The notes under the pieces were generated by a model. It was not told the origin of the DNA and searched no databases. It saw only the letters and a list, made by a program, of their open reading frames with translations. From Onchocerca lupi (taxonomy: Eukaryota > Nematoda > Chromadorea > Rhabditida > Onchocercidae), in contig JAOVVO010000117.1 in assembly GCA_028564675.1 (NCBI GenBank), positions 62,001 to 126,000 of the forward strand: a DNA stretch of 64,000 nucleotides, written 5' to 3'. Numbering within the stretch: the first letter of the stretch is position 1; every line of letters starts with the position of its first letter. Shown here piece by piece: positions 27,590-40,000 of this stretch. The translations under genes and the position numbers were made by a program.

Positions 27590-28270
27590 GAATACTGTTC
27601 AATTGAATTGTTGGATTGTTGAATTTATGTTGACCATCTGGCAACGGAACCAAGGACCAGCTTTATGATGAATTTGTCCTTTCACTCTGAAAATTGGCAT
27701 GAATTGTGTTGTTACGATTTCTGCGCCAAACGACATCATTTGGAAGCAGGATTGTATTTTCTGATGACAGAAAGGAAATGCTTTGAATCGGCATATATCG
27801 GCATATACATATACTGCTGGCAAGCAAAGTTTTTAACGGCTCTGGCGGTTCTCCAAGTTGAGGAGTTTAATTTTTCCGGCGGCGCAACACGTTACTTTCT
27901 TCATCAAATTCTAGAGCTTTGCAATAAGAATACACTTCAATCATGGAGTCGATGAGAACATGCGGGCTCAAACTATAATTATCAGCTATGTTGTACCGGA
28001 ACGCAAGGTTATTGTAATCGCATGAATGCTGAACATGGAGTCGTGTTTGCTGTTGATCTCCTTTTGTTGACGTTTTTCAACCATTCTCAGCATAACAAGT
28101 TCATTCTGTTTCAGAACAAATCAGATCTGAAGCTGCAGAACACGACTGATGTGCTCGAACCGTGCTTCCATTTGAGCCATTCTTTGTCTTGTTCGCTCGT
28201 TCGCTGATGCCCGTTCTTCCTTACTTTGATTTGCGATTAATCATTGCAAAACTTCAATTTTTCATGAATA
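27590..28270 (-). pseudogene. Helitron protein N-terminal fragment
   Basis: The minus strand codes, with frameshifts and stops, pieces typical of the N-terminal region of Helitron proteins. A Ser/Arg/Lys-rich start reads like MINRKSK followed by RTGISERANKTK. Next comes AFRYNIADNYSLSPHVLIDSM, then a KIKLLNLENRQS-like segment, then FQMMSFGAE and FMPIFRVKGQIHHKAG, then LPDGQHKF. Known Helitron proteins have the same order (NP-D-YSLHPHVLIG, KVKLP, FQMTSFGA, FK-QGQIYHRAG). It cannot make a protein. Its position downstream of the helicase end implies a second element copy or an internal rearrangement. Confidence 0.7.
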
Positions 28271-28599
28271 CAACGACCTAAGTTTGATCTTCTGCGAAGC
28301 ATTATTTGGATGAATTAAACCAGATCGATTGCACCCGAATTGTCCTCGAAATTATTTGAGAATATCTAAGCAAATTAATCATCAGATTATTCTTTCCTTT
28401 GTCACTTGTAGAGAAGGATAGAATTTCTTGACTGTCGATTTGCCGCTATTGACGCATCGATCTGTGTCATTGTAAAATAAATAGTCGCTAAAACAGTAAA
28501 ACAGTCACTGTGTCGATATAGAAATCCCGAACTGAACTGTTTGTCGAATCCGAATTGTTATCGAACTTAACTTCCTAATGTTGGGGAAAATTAATTTCA

Positions 28600-29965
28600 C
28601 TATGCTTGTGGGTATAGAATATTTTCTGTTGTTCCGTTATCTGTGTAGATAAAGGTGGTCTGGTTTGCTGATTCTAGAACACGCAACATATAATTGTCCA
28701 TGTGAGAAGCAATTCATTTTTAGATCTAAATCGCATAGCCAAACCTGCTTTCCCGACACCAATTATCACAATTAGATCTAAATCGCACAATTTTGTTGAT
28801 GACGATTGCAAACGCCAACCGAATTGGGAATTGTAATCTCTTAAATCAATGGCACAAAAATGGCACATCCATTGGAATCACAGCAGTGCGAGGAAATCTT
28901 CATCTTTGAAAAATCCTATCAAGATTGCTGCTTCTACGACGTTGCTCATTTTACTGTAAGCCGCTTGCAGTTACAAAGTTTTGGTTAGCTGATATTTCGC
29001 AACATAATAATTAGTGTCGGGAAAGCGGGTTTGGCTTGTTTGCGGTACAAACGAATCTTAGATGAAAGAAGATTTTATGTTTAGATGGAAAAGTTTCTCT
29101 TCCTGTATAATACAAACAGTTGTTGAAGAATATCCAAGAAACTGATCACAGGATTATTCTTCCTTTGTTGCTAATAAAACAGAATAATTATCCGAGATTG
29201 CCTATTGATTGTTGTTGAAACTGTCGATGTTGTAGGACGGTTGATTGTAGAAGCTGATATGCGTAAAATATGTAAACAAGAATCCATGGACAAATATGAT
29301 TCTTCTCCAAAGTCCGATCCCTATATATACTTCCGGGATCCCTCCTTCTTTCCTGATCTCCAAGTTGTTATCTTTTAATTGGTCGACCTCTTCTTCTTTC
29401 CCTATTAATCCGAGCATTTTAGCGGCAATCATGCCCATCATTTCGACGGGAAACATATTTATCCTTTTTTATGAAATATACTTCCTCTTTTGATGTTGAA
29501 CCTGATTACCGTTTTGGCAGGAAACATATTTGTTCCTTTGTTTAATGTTTTGGAGGGAAACATGTTTACCAACTTGAAGGTCCATTTGGAACTAAGCGCT
29601 TCTTGAACTTTAATACCCCTTGTTTATATTGATTTTCAGATCTTTTCGACAATTGGCACGTCGATTTTAATTGCAGCACGTATGGTGGCATCCCTGGCAA
29701 ATTGAATGAATTCAAAAATTCTGTTGATAATTAATCGCTTTATCTACTTCTACTACAAGTATTGACGGACTTGTGTATGACTGCCTGTTCTGCAAAGTCC
29801 ATGCATCATATTTTTCGACGCAACTTCATGCAAATCCTTATCGACTCAGCATCGGATATTTCACCGCATATTATATCACTGATTTCGTTTGAAGTGATTT
29901 TTTCATAAAACCAGATTAGAAACTTTGTGTCAAGATGAACGACGAACATTTACGACAAAGAAGCA
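28600..29965 (-). pseudogene. Helitron Rep / Pif1-like helicase remnant
   Basis: Several conserved Helitron segments occur in order on the minus strand. The end of the Rep region reads KITSNEISDIICGEISDAE (about 29950-29880), followed in a shifted frame by KNMMHGLCRTGSH (about 29815-29770). The helicase C-terminal half then reads EFLNSFNLPGMPPYVLQLKI (about 29735-29660), IRLAFAIVINK (about 28822-28790) and CFSHGQLYVACSR (about 28715-28675). It ends TENILYPQA with a stop near 28600. Most of the helicase, including Walker A and B, is deleted, and frames are broken. A 52-bp insertion splits the segment between INK and FSHGQ. Such genes normally encode an HUH nuclease fused to a helicase of about 1,400 residues or more. 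Confidence 0.8.
28720..28787. repeat. Small insertion flanked by 16-bp direct repeats in helicase remnant
   Basis: The 16-bp sequence ttagatctaaatcgca occurs at 28720-28735 and again at 28772-28787, around a 36-bp spacer. The spacer carries a block of about 30 bp that recurs in inverted orientation at about 29003-29034 (gtgtcgggaaagc-ggtttggct core, two mismatches). It interrupts the helicase remnant between the INK and FSHGQ segments. Confidence 0.7.
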
Positions 29966-31098
29966 ATCCAAGATATGACGTAATATTAGAAGTCAGGGAT
30001 GTAATCCATAAACTGCCTGAACGAAACACTTCATTATATACTGTCATGACAGCGACATTCTTCACAATGCAGAAAATATAAGAAAAAGCTTAAATTACTC
30101 ATTTTATCTATTTAAAAACACTCGCCTTTTCGAATGCAACTTTGTATGAAAATTTCAAATCAATCGATGACGAACTTCAAATATTGTAGGAAGCAGCTGT
30201 GATCAATGCAGAAAGTAGGCGTGGTGAATAAATTCTGTCTGCTTATGGAGGCGCACTAAAAAAAGAAAAAAAAAGATTAGGTCAAAAAAATTCTATCTAC
30301 TGATAAAGGTGTGATGCAGAGCGGAGTCAAAAATTTAATCCGCCCACTTATTTTTAGATGTCAGTTTAAAAAAGTATATCTACATAAAAAGGAACGTCTA
30401 TTGAATACAAATTTGTGTCAAAATTTGAAAGCAACCAGTGGAGAACTTGTAAAGTTATGTGGATAGTAACGGGAACATTTATATTTTTATTTGTATAAAT
30501 AATCCAAGCAAATTGATCAATAGGATGTTCTTTCTTGTCGTTGATGGAGAACAATAAATAATGTTCAACTGAACTGTCAGATTGTTGCTATTGTTGGGTC
30601 GTTTTGAATTAAATATAAATAAGTATTGCTATATAAATATCAAATAAGCATATTTCAATCTCTCTCTCCCTCCTTCTCCTACCTTTCTCTCTCTTTATCG
30701 TTTTTCCATTTTGTCTCTTTTTATCCTCCTCCTATGTTTTTTTTTTTTTTTTTTTTTTTTTTTGTTATTCCCTTCGTCCATGTTATTCTCTCACTATTCC
30801 TGATGGAAAGGTTAACTAGCAGAAAGATGTGGAGAAGTCAAAGAATGCGATTATGGTAAACAAGGTTGAGCAGTGCGGTCTCTTTGAAAACCAAAAAGCC
30901 GAAAGGATGAACATGTCTACCCCGAAACGCTCCTGTTTATAGATAAACAATCATAAGGCGACGTGCTGAAGAAGGAAGAGCACCGAAGAATTTAAAAGGT
31001 CAGTTTTGAGTGGATTTTAGTTATAGAGTTCGATGTATCAGGAAAAATTTTCGGAGATTTAAGATTTTGAACAACGGACTTTTATATTATTTTATAGA

Positions 31099-31710
31099 AG
31101 ATAAAAGACTAACAAATTGATAATTAAATAATTTGTCATGAAAAAAATCACCTATTTAACTTAATAGCTAATTTGATAGTTTTATAGAAGTAAGATTGAA
31201 TTTTAGGAATTATTGAAATAATCCATTCACCATCTCACTCTTTTGTTTTGCAATTTCGTATGTGAGATGCTTTTTAAGTCATTTATGATTTGTGTTACGA
31301 CTTTGCGAGCGTGTTTACGCGCGCAAAGGATTATCATTCAAATGCGATGATTGTATTCAATGTACTTCCCGTCATTTGATGCGAATTTACGAACTAGTCA
31401 ATAATTTGTGTCTTTCATTATTGCATACTTTTTATCGTTCTATGTATGTAATTTTTTATGCATATGTCGATTGAATATTAGCTTATTTTATTCAAATTAA
31501 ACATTAATTTATTTTACATATATATAAAGTTTATCTTGCACTAGACAAAATTAAACGTAAGTTTATCTCATATTTTTTCCTCTACTTTGTAGATTTGCTT
31601 TTTTCTTTTTATTTCCCAGAATTATCTCAAAATTAATATTAAACGTAATATGTCATGTTTAATCTTTAAAACAGTATTCCAGCTAAAATAAGTGAAGGTA
31701 AAAGTGCTAG
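31099..31710. other. Gap between Helitron and psf-2
   Basis: About 600 bp of AT-rich DNA with no recognised gene. It must include the psf-2 promoter. No specific control element was identified. Confidence 0.45.
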
Positions 31711-33674
31711 ATGATGACGCCGGAACAATGCGAATTTCTTGCCGGTAATGAATGGATTCAGGTTTATTTTATATTTATGCAAAATCTTCATGTATTTGCA
31801 GATTATAATTAACGTTTAACCTGCTAAAGATTTCTTGTGATTGGAAACCAACCTTTTTGAAGTCATGAAAGAAAGACTTAAGTCTTAGTTTTTCTCTTGT
31901 AACTTTTAAGGTAAAACAAATTTAATAGCTTCTCGAAAACTTTAAACATAAAATTAATTTTTGCCAAGTTGAATCGAATCCAATGGAAAAAAAAATATGT
32001 AACAGAAAATAATATATTTGTCAGCAACAATCAGTTTCATTTTTCAGATAAATCCACAATTTAACTTGGATGAATTACGTCTAATAAGTGGTGATATTGG
32101 ACCATTCGAAGCTGGTATGCCTATTTGGGTGCCACTATGGGTAGCAGTTACTTTAAGAAAACGTCGGAAATGCATCATCATTGTTGGCTTTTATTTCAAA
32201 TGATTTGTCATTGAATTTATCACAACTGATAGTTGTTATGATATAATTCAAAAAAAATCTGATTGTACAACTATGATATTATCTAAAGAAATCTTGATGT
32301 TATTAATATTATTTTTGTTCCGAAAGAAACTGTTTTATTTTATTCATAGCCACCAGAATGGTTATGTGTAGATGAACTGAAGAAACTTGTAATAGCGGAA
32401 AGTGGAACCAATGCATTTGGACAAGTGCCACGATTTTATTTAGAAATAGCTCATATGTTCGTACGATATGCCAAAGAAGATCTTCCGGATAGCGATATGG
32501 TTTGAAATTTCATTTTTGATAAAATGAATGAAACGGATCCCTTAGATCTCATACTTTAATACATATTTTCTGCCGGAAGACTAGAGAAATTTTGATCATT
32601 ATTTTGATCTTAATGATATGTTGAATATCCTACCAATCAAGATAGTGAGAAGTAATGAGATATTCCTAAAATCATGAATAAAAATGCTTCTAGTAGAAAA
32701 TCATTTTATCCACTAAACAATGAGCAATGTTCATGCATTTACAAGTATAGACCACATGAATAACTGGCAGTAATAAATATAAAAATGCATAAAATAAAAG
32801 GAAGAAACAAGGGATTGAAAATATGCCTGAGAGTGACTGATTCTTAATGAAATATCGATCTCGAAAATGGACAAATTTTGCTTTATTTCAAAACTCACGC
32901 TATCTGAAGGTATTTTTATGAATGCTGTACTTATATCTATATTATTTTAAGAACTGAAGTTAATTGTATATATAGAGACCAAGTTTCTCATCCATAAATT
33001 CTGAGACAATAGTTCTTTTTTAGAATCTATGTTATCCAATCATTACATAGCTAATTATCCAAGCAATATGCAACGCAATCGCATCAGTCAAATCCATGTC
33101 AACAAAATTAGTTTCATATAAAATTGTTTGCAGATAAGTATTATCATTGCAGATAAGAGTTTATGTGCAAGACTTATGGGATAAACGGTCTGCGAAGCTC
33201 AACAATTCATCGACTAAATTTTTGGGACAGGTAATATATATCACTGTAATTGTATTAGGTAAAAAGAAAGAACAATTTGAGGATAAAAAATTGTCTTAAC
33301 TATATTTATCAACAATCCCTAATAATTACAACTTCATATGTAATACCTAATTGTAAAAATTATTAAACTAGAAAGAGAAAACAATTATGGAACAAATTCT
33401 ATTAAAATAAATAATGGAAAAAGAAAATCGGATATTTGCAATATTTTATGCGATTTATCTGTGATAATTAAATTTTGCAATGAAAACTAAGTTGCTTTTA
33501 TCCTATTTACAGGTGGAATCATGTCATGCAAGAATGGATAATATTACTTTAATGGAAGTGGCATACATTAAACGATCACTAATTATAGCTAGTCGTGAAA
33601 TTGAGGCGCTTAACAAATCATTCCATGAATTATCCAGTCAAAGCAGTAGTGATCAAAGATATGTGGTAGCTTAA
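31711..33674 (+). CDS. psf-2: GINS complex subunit Psf2
   Basis: Psf2 (GINS2) is one of four GINS subunits that join Cdc45 and MCM2-7 to form the replicative helicase. Exons 31711-31761, 32048-32182, 32350-32499, 33153-33230 and 33513-33674 join in phase to give 191 residues; the human protein has 185. Family hallmarks: MTPEQCEFLAGNEWIQI at the start, ISGDIGPFEAGMPIWVPLWV, KRRKC, PPEWLCVDEL, VQDLWDKRSAKL and ARMDNITLMEV near the end. The start could be either of two adjacent ATGs (31711 or 31714). A polyadenylation signal AATAAA lies at 33888-33893. The gene converges with the ARMC5-like gene, whose stop is about 360 bp away. The first intron is about 290 bp and intron 3 about 650 bp. Confidence 0.95.
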
Positions 33675-34036
33675 AAAGAAATTTTTGATTACAATTTTCT
33701 TTATGTGAAACACTATCCGTTCCTAACTTTATTGCTTTTCTATTGAATCATTATCAGGAATAATATCCTAAAGAAAGAATGATTAAGAACGTCCAAATAT
33801 TTTTTTATTCAGATCCTCCCTTGCTTTTCTTTCTTCCCCTTCTATTTTTATTTCTCATGTAGTAACAACTGGAGAGTAATTCCTCGAAATAAACTTACTA
33901 CTCGGAGTTTCTTTTTGTTTTCACTAGACTTAAAAAATCATAATTGCATCCATAATTCCCCCAAATAATTAGGATCTTGATTCCGAAAGCACTTTTCAAA
34001 CGCATACAGGAAATCATATGTCTTTCGAATGCAACT
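33675..34036. other. Tail-to-tail 3' region of psf-2 and ARMC5-like gene
   Basis: This holds both 3' UTRs. AATAAA at 33888-33893 (plus) and TTTATT at 33804-33809 (AATAAA on the minus strand) mean the two transcripts probably overlap by tens of bases. No gene is seen. Confidence 0.5.
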
Positions 34037-37000
34037 CTAAGTTGTTGTTGTTTCTTCATATTTGATTTTCCTCCGCCGACAGTATGTCATCAAAAATGCC
34101 TGCAATATTTCCATTAACGCGTCCACTGCAACAGAATTACCAGCCACTACTTTTAGCGTCTTAAACATTTGTTCTTCTGTACAACCCCTGAAATAAAAAA
34201 ATTAAAAACTCAAAATCCGATCATGGATAGCGTTACCATTCATAATATACTTACCTGGAGATCTAAAAGTTTTTATTCATAATCATCGATAAGTCAAATC
34301 ATTTATAAAAAAGCGCGATTTACATATGTTACTTCTTTCTCTTACAACTATGTAATGCAGGCTACTTCAAGAAATCTTATTATTAAGGCTTCATTCATAA
34401 ATAACTTAAATATTAGACAGTTGACATAATTTAAGACAACCATTCTTACAATATTTCTCATTAAAATCATCCAGAAAAAGAAACCTCAGCAGATAGCTTA
34501 TACAAGCATCTCTCAGCACATTACACGTATCACTTCCGGTAGAGAGCATAACTTCCAGATAATTCGGCAGTGTCTCACCGGTAATCAAATTTCTTAGCGG
34601 ACTTTCGTAAGCTAACAATTTGGAGCTTATTCCTGTGCACAGGTAACGATCCGACAGCTGCAAAATTTTTCATTCATAACTATCTATCTATTTATAGGAA
34701 GAAATTCAGGTATCTTCTTTTCACCTTGTGGATTCCCGAAAATATAATGTTAGATGAAAGCAAAATTTTCGAAATGCGAAAATATTTTAATAAGTTACTT
34801 GTATTTCCTGGTAATGGCAATAACTACAAATCTAATACAGTTAAGTACTTATCGACTGACTTAATTCATGCTGCCAGAGATAAAATTCACCGGCTGCACA
34901 AACCAAAGCTTGTTACGATAACAATATAATTTAGAAACATATAAAAGTTGGTACCTTTAGCAAAGCCGGTATATCATTTTCAGTTATTCTCACACACGAC
35001 TTGCCACAGCCACTTAAATAATGCAAAAAAATGGAGAACAAGCGGAAAGGGCATTGTTCTTCCTCTTCATCAAATTCAAATGTATCGCGAAATTGTTCCG
35101 AAAATTTATTCCCAAACATACCCTAAAAACCCATTTAAATTTCCAAAAATTAACTTCATTAAAGAAATAAATAATCCACCTGTAACATTTTGAGGATTAG
35201 AAATATTTTAGCCTTAAAAAAATCGAAAAAACATCGTTAGTCGGAAAGCGGACAATTCATCCTAGCTATATTATTAGACTACATCTCTTTTATAAGATCC
35301 TCAGAAGCAATTACTCGCAAATAAATGAAACATTAGAAAGTACTGCTGATATAAAAAAATTACAAGTGGAAAATAAGAAATTTCTCATTATATCTACAAA
35401 ATATGATCTACCTGAAAATTAATGCTTACATTTCCAGAACTTGATAAGTATTAAAAAATATTCACTTTTACTGAATTGTTTAATTGCCTAATACCTGTAC
35501 GCGGATTATGAGATTGAATTCTAATAAAATGTAAAAAATTTACCCGAAAATATTCACTTCCTTCACATAAGCATTTCTTCGGGACAATTTCGATCAGTTT
35601 ACCATATTTAAATTTGATAAATTCTGGTAAACCAGATGCTGTCGGTATGGCTTTTTTTGACAATAAAGTTGCTTCCTTTACAATACATTTACTTAGTGGC
35701 ATCTCTCTAGTGATGTAACTTAAAAGATCATCCCAGATATCATGTAACGAATTCGTCAATACATCTGATGGGATTAAAAATGAAAACGCAACCAAAATTT
35801 GACGAACTAATGATGGCTGAAAAAATTAAATTTGACCCAAAAGTTAGAAATTATTGATTAATTTGGTATTTAAGAGATAAACAATCATTTAATATCACTC
35901 AGCTCAGCAGGACCGTTTGAATAGCCAAATAGTCCTGCTGATCTCAGTGATATTAGTTGGTTTATTGATTGATTGATTTATTGACTGATTATTATAATTA
36001 TGATAGCAGGCTTATATTCGGATGCAGTATGCGTACTTACATTGAAAGAAGCATATGATATTCATCACCAAATCATTTCATTTGATTAAAATAAGATTAC
36101 TACTTGTCAGCTAACACTGATAAAAAGGAATATTTTGTTGAATAAATGAATTTTCACAATTTCCAAAAGCAGCTACCCTTTCCATCTATTATCATTGCAA
36201 TAATGAATGCTTATGATTAAACATGGATCAGACAAACATGCTATATACTTATTTTCAAGCAAGATTTTAACTGCACTGATGAGTAAATAGTTTTGTTTCT
36301 TGCAGATAATACAGAATCCACTTGCTAAGTAGAAAAAAAAATTCGAATCGTGGCATAATTTTTTACACTTTTGCTTTCAAAGTTTATGCCAAAATTATTA
36401 TTCTTCCAGCTTTTTAAGTATTTGTATTTTAGAGTGAAATAAACTAAAAAGATGTATCTGAGAAAGGAAGATGTACCCCCTCACAATATGTTGTTATCTG
36501 CCAGTTTTCTTCATTGCCATCAACCAAAATTTCACGTAGTTTAGCCAAGAGACGCTCAACGGGTTTATGGGTCACTAGCATCCGTTTCCAGTTATCGACT
36601 CTTCTAAAAAATGTTTGAGGATTATGCATATCATTTTGAGAAAAAAGTTTCGTATTTCACAATTCCAGTTAAAAATAAATAGATCATCTAAAAGATTTTG
36701 ATTTGTAATAGTATATTTAAAGCTAGAGATGGATATCGAAAACAAGCAAGCAAATAATATTCTGCTCACAAAAGCTACTGCTCAAAAAGCAACTAAAGTC
36801 TTCAACCCAAAATCGCTTGATGCATGTAATCCAATGTAATCGATTCATAAAGTTTTATCATGATTATAAATAGCGTAATCATAAATAACCTAACTAAAGA
36901 AATTCAAACATTAATAATTCAAAAAAAAAAAAAAAAAAAACATTAAACAAATATTTCTAAAGAATAATATTAAGATTAAACAAATATTTCTAAAGAATAA

Positions 37001-40000
37001 TATTAAGAACATGAGATAGTAATATGATAGACTTCCAGTTTTGAGTGAAAGATAAATCAGTGATAGACATTCTCTTCTTCCTTATCTTTATTTCTCTTAG
37101 CCATAATTCAATATTTGTAATGCATACGAGGCATGGCAATATTTGCATACGAGGCAATATTTGTAATGCAGGCAGGCATTAATGCATGCCATACAACGCT
37201 ATTCTAAAATCCTTTTTTCCTATCTCGAATATATAATGATACATGAAAAAAATACCTAACGAGATGTAATGTTGCAATACAAGCTTTCATTTGTTCAATT
37301 TCATCATTTGATTTGTATATATTTTTGAGTACTTCTAATCCAAACGGTGCATCGATATGAGATGAAAATTCTTCTAACAAAGCATTACCAAAATCAGTTC
37401 TTATTGCACATTCTGAACATTGCGTAATTCGTCTGAAAATTCAGACAACTTTAGATGAAAAAAATGAAGTAACTCGTTAATATGATACCAGCTGTTACTT
37501 TTGGATGGAATATACTTAAATGCTAACTATTATAAATGATAAGAAATCTAATTTTTCATTAATTCATTATGTTAAATTTTAATGTAATAAAAAATTTTGT
37601 TCGTATCTAAAGTTGCGGCAAGAATTCATGAAAAATAAAGATTTGTAATTGAAAAAGAAGGAAAGTTAAGCACTAATATTTTATGAAGACTGGATATAAA
37701 AATATTTAAAAATAGAAAGATCAAACAACATTATTCACTAAGAATTTTCGAAATTGGAATTCATTCAATCATTTGGTGGGTTTAACTTTAATACTGTGAA
37801 CTAGCAACTTATGTAGAGTAACAAGGCACGAATAATGATATTCTATTACGTTATATGGATAAACTTACAACCTAGTATTGTACCATAGCAACAGAAAAAT
37901 AAAAGGAAGAAGCATACTTTCCAGTTCCACATTTCCGTGTCATTAAGATATGTATGACAAGAGTATGCAATTCTAAACGAGACAAATTTTCTACAGCTAA
38001 ACGATGCCGAAAAATTCGTCGTATTGTACGTGGTGCTTTGGAAACCATCGATGGTGCTTCAGCTATGTATCGCAGTAAGGCGCTGACAATCTGAGAAAAA
38101 AATGCAATATATTAGGTAATAGACGAAAATTTGCATTCTTCTAGATTTATGCACTATAAAAGAAGATTATGTTTCGATTACTTTCTACACACCCCAATTA
38201 TTTTTTCTAACTTCCTGGAGAACATTTTAATCTTTGCTTCTTAATCTGAACTATTATTCTTTATTTTTCATAATTTTTTTTTTCCAAATTTGCTTAATGT
38301 ATGCCGCTACTCGTAACAAAACTTTTTCTAAAAAAACCTTTAAGCTTATTTTTTTTAATACAAAAAATATAACAAAGTTACTTTTGACGTAATCAATCGT
38401 TTCATATTAGATTCGCTGTGTGAGAGCCAAGCCAAAATGTACAGTTCACCAACGACGAGCTAAAATATCTAATACAATAATATAATCTACTGACATAATA
38501 ACATTAAAAATCAAAATATTAAAGCCATATTTCCATATCTGCAAAGATTGTCACTATGAAATACTTTTGGATATTCAAATAGACTGCACTCTTATTTCCA
38601 AATTAAATTGTTCAGATAAACTGTTCTCGCTACATACTATAAAAAAAATGCTTCAACTGCATATTCTAATATGTTAAAATAGAAAGTTAACTCAACATTT
38701 CAAACTACATGATTCTTTATCCAACAGATACTATCACTGGCATAATTACAGAAAAGATGACAGCAGTTTTCGTTAAAATAAACTAATAACTAGCATATAC
38801 CTCCGTATTCCTGACAACATGTGAAAAACAACTCAAATTTCTATTATCATTTGTGGATATCGGACGTTCCATGCATTCGATGTATTCATCCATTAGCGAT
38901 GTCGATGAACTGCAATTTTCACTTAATAATTTGCTTCTGCTGATATAGCATTAACTTTGGTATTAAAAAAGTTTCACGATTTTGGCAAACGTCCTATAGT
39001 TAAAGAACATATGACCTGAACATACCTTAATGTTACATATCCAAAATAGATTAAATAAAACTTGTATCACTATGAATGAAGCTAAAACATTCTGCTATAA
39101 AGATCGACTATGCTTACCAATATTTAACAAAACTACTGTATTAACACGATTAACTTGTGACGGGAAGTGAAAAAAAAAAAAGATGTTTCAAATATTCCGC
39201 AATTTCATTACATCGTAGTATCATTATTTAATGTTATTGTTGATTATGTTTTGTGTGTTTATTTCCTTTAGCATAACTTAGTTTATAATACAATAAAATA
39301 AAGGAGAGGAAGAAAGTGAAACAGTGACATTCTTTTTGGTGACATCAGTGGTGAACGCATTCCAGGTGGTGGAGATTGCGATGGACTCCAAGATGATTCG
39401 ACCAACTTTTTGGATGAGGATGCGTCAGGATCCATAGTATGAGTGAGCACTTCAAAGTTCGATGAATGAAGTGGTATTAACTGCAACTGATTTTTTTTTT
39501 TTCCTTTTGCAAAAAAATCGAGATTGTTTAATCATTTTGAAATGTTCTAAAATCTAAGGAAAAATGTTCAAACCTAGACATCGCAAATCTCAGAATAATG
39601 CTAAAATTGAGGTTAACTCCTTTACTTAGAAAAATAGAAAGTATATTTCGAAATCATGTTTGCCACATTAATTCTTATCCAAATTTTTGGTAAAATATAC
39701 TTACCATCATTTTACAACACAAGCATTCTGTTTTATGACGTCCTATTTTGCTGTGAGCTGCACATTCACTTCCCACTCCACTTGGTAGCGTCTGAAATAT
39801 ACCTACATCAAATAAGAGAAATATCCAAAAAAAAATTTGACCCACTAAATAAAGGAGCAAAAATAAATCGATATTTCCAGCTATAAAAATTAAATGTAAT
39901 ATGATCTAATTTAAACAAAGTAACAAATGAAGTTAGCTTAGAAGTGATTAAATTGAAAAATGAAATTTATTAACAAATTCACTAAAATTACGAATTGTAT

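Larger units (their letters stand above)
27537..30595. repeat. Four dispersed copies of a ~90-bp module
   Basis: Related blocks in the same orientation start at about 27537, 28363, 29130 and 30497. Each reads like aagcaaattgatca, a short gap, ggattattctttcc-ttgtcgctgatagagaagaata, then a variable ctgt-gattgttg end. Conservation is partial but clear over 80-95 bp. Nothing coding explains it. The copies punctuate the Helitron remnant. Confidence 0.55.
27020..31098 (-). mobile_element. Decayed Helitron (autonomous-type remnant)
   Basis: Rolling-circle transposon read on the minus strand. The 5' end is proposed at 31098, where the minus strand begins TCTATAAAATAATATAAA, as Helitron 5' ends do. 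The 3' end is CTAG at 27020-27023, followed by T and preceded by a GC-rich hairpin (27030-27042). Fragments of the Helitron protein lie between, all on the minus strand and all broken by stops. A second copy of the terminal sequence lies in inverted orientation at 27100-27151; it shares a 22-bp exact block with 31052-31073. The N-terminal protein part lies downstream of the helicase end, so the element is rearranged or is two copies in the same orientation. The sequence around 30090-30440 is shared with the other Helitron end near 41,700-42,000. Confidence 0.8.

Noticed and set aside
27665..27955. Plus-strand 96-residue frame in the Helitron
   Set aside because: It is the antisense shadow of the Helitron N-terminal remnant on the minus strand.
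35880..35960. tRNA or snRNA as the explanation for the 35891-35954 hairpin
   Set aside because: There is no cloverleaf, no A/B box and only a single long stem, so a miRNA-like or palindromic element fits better.
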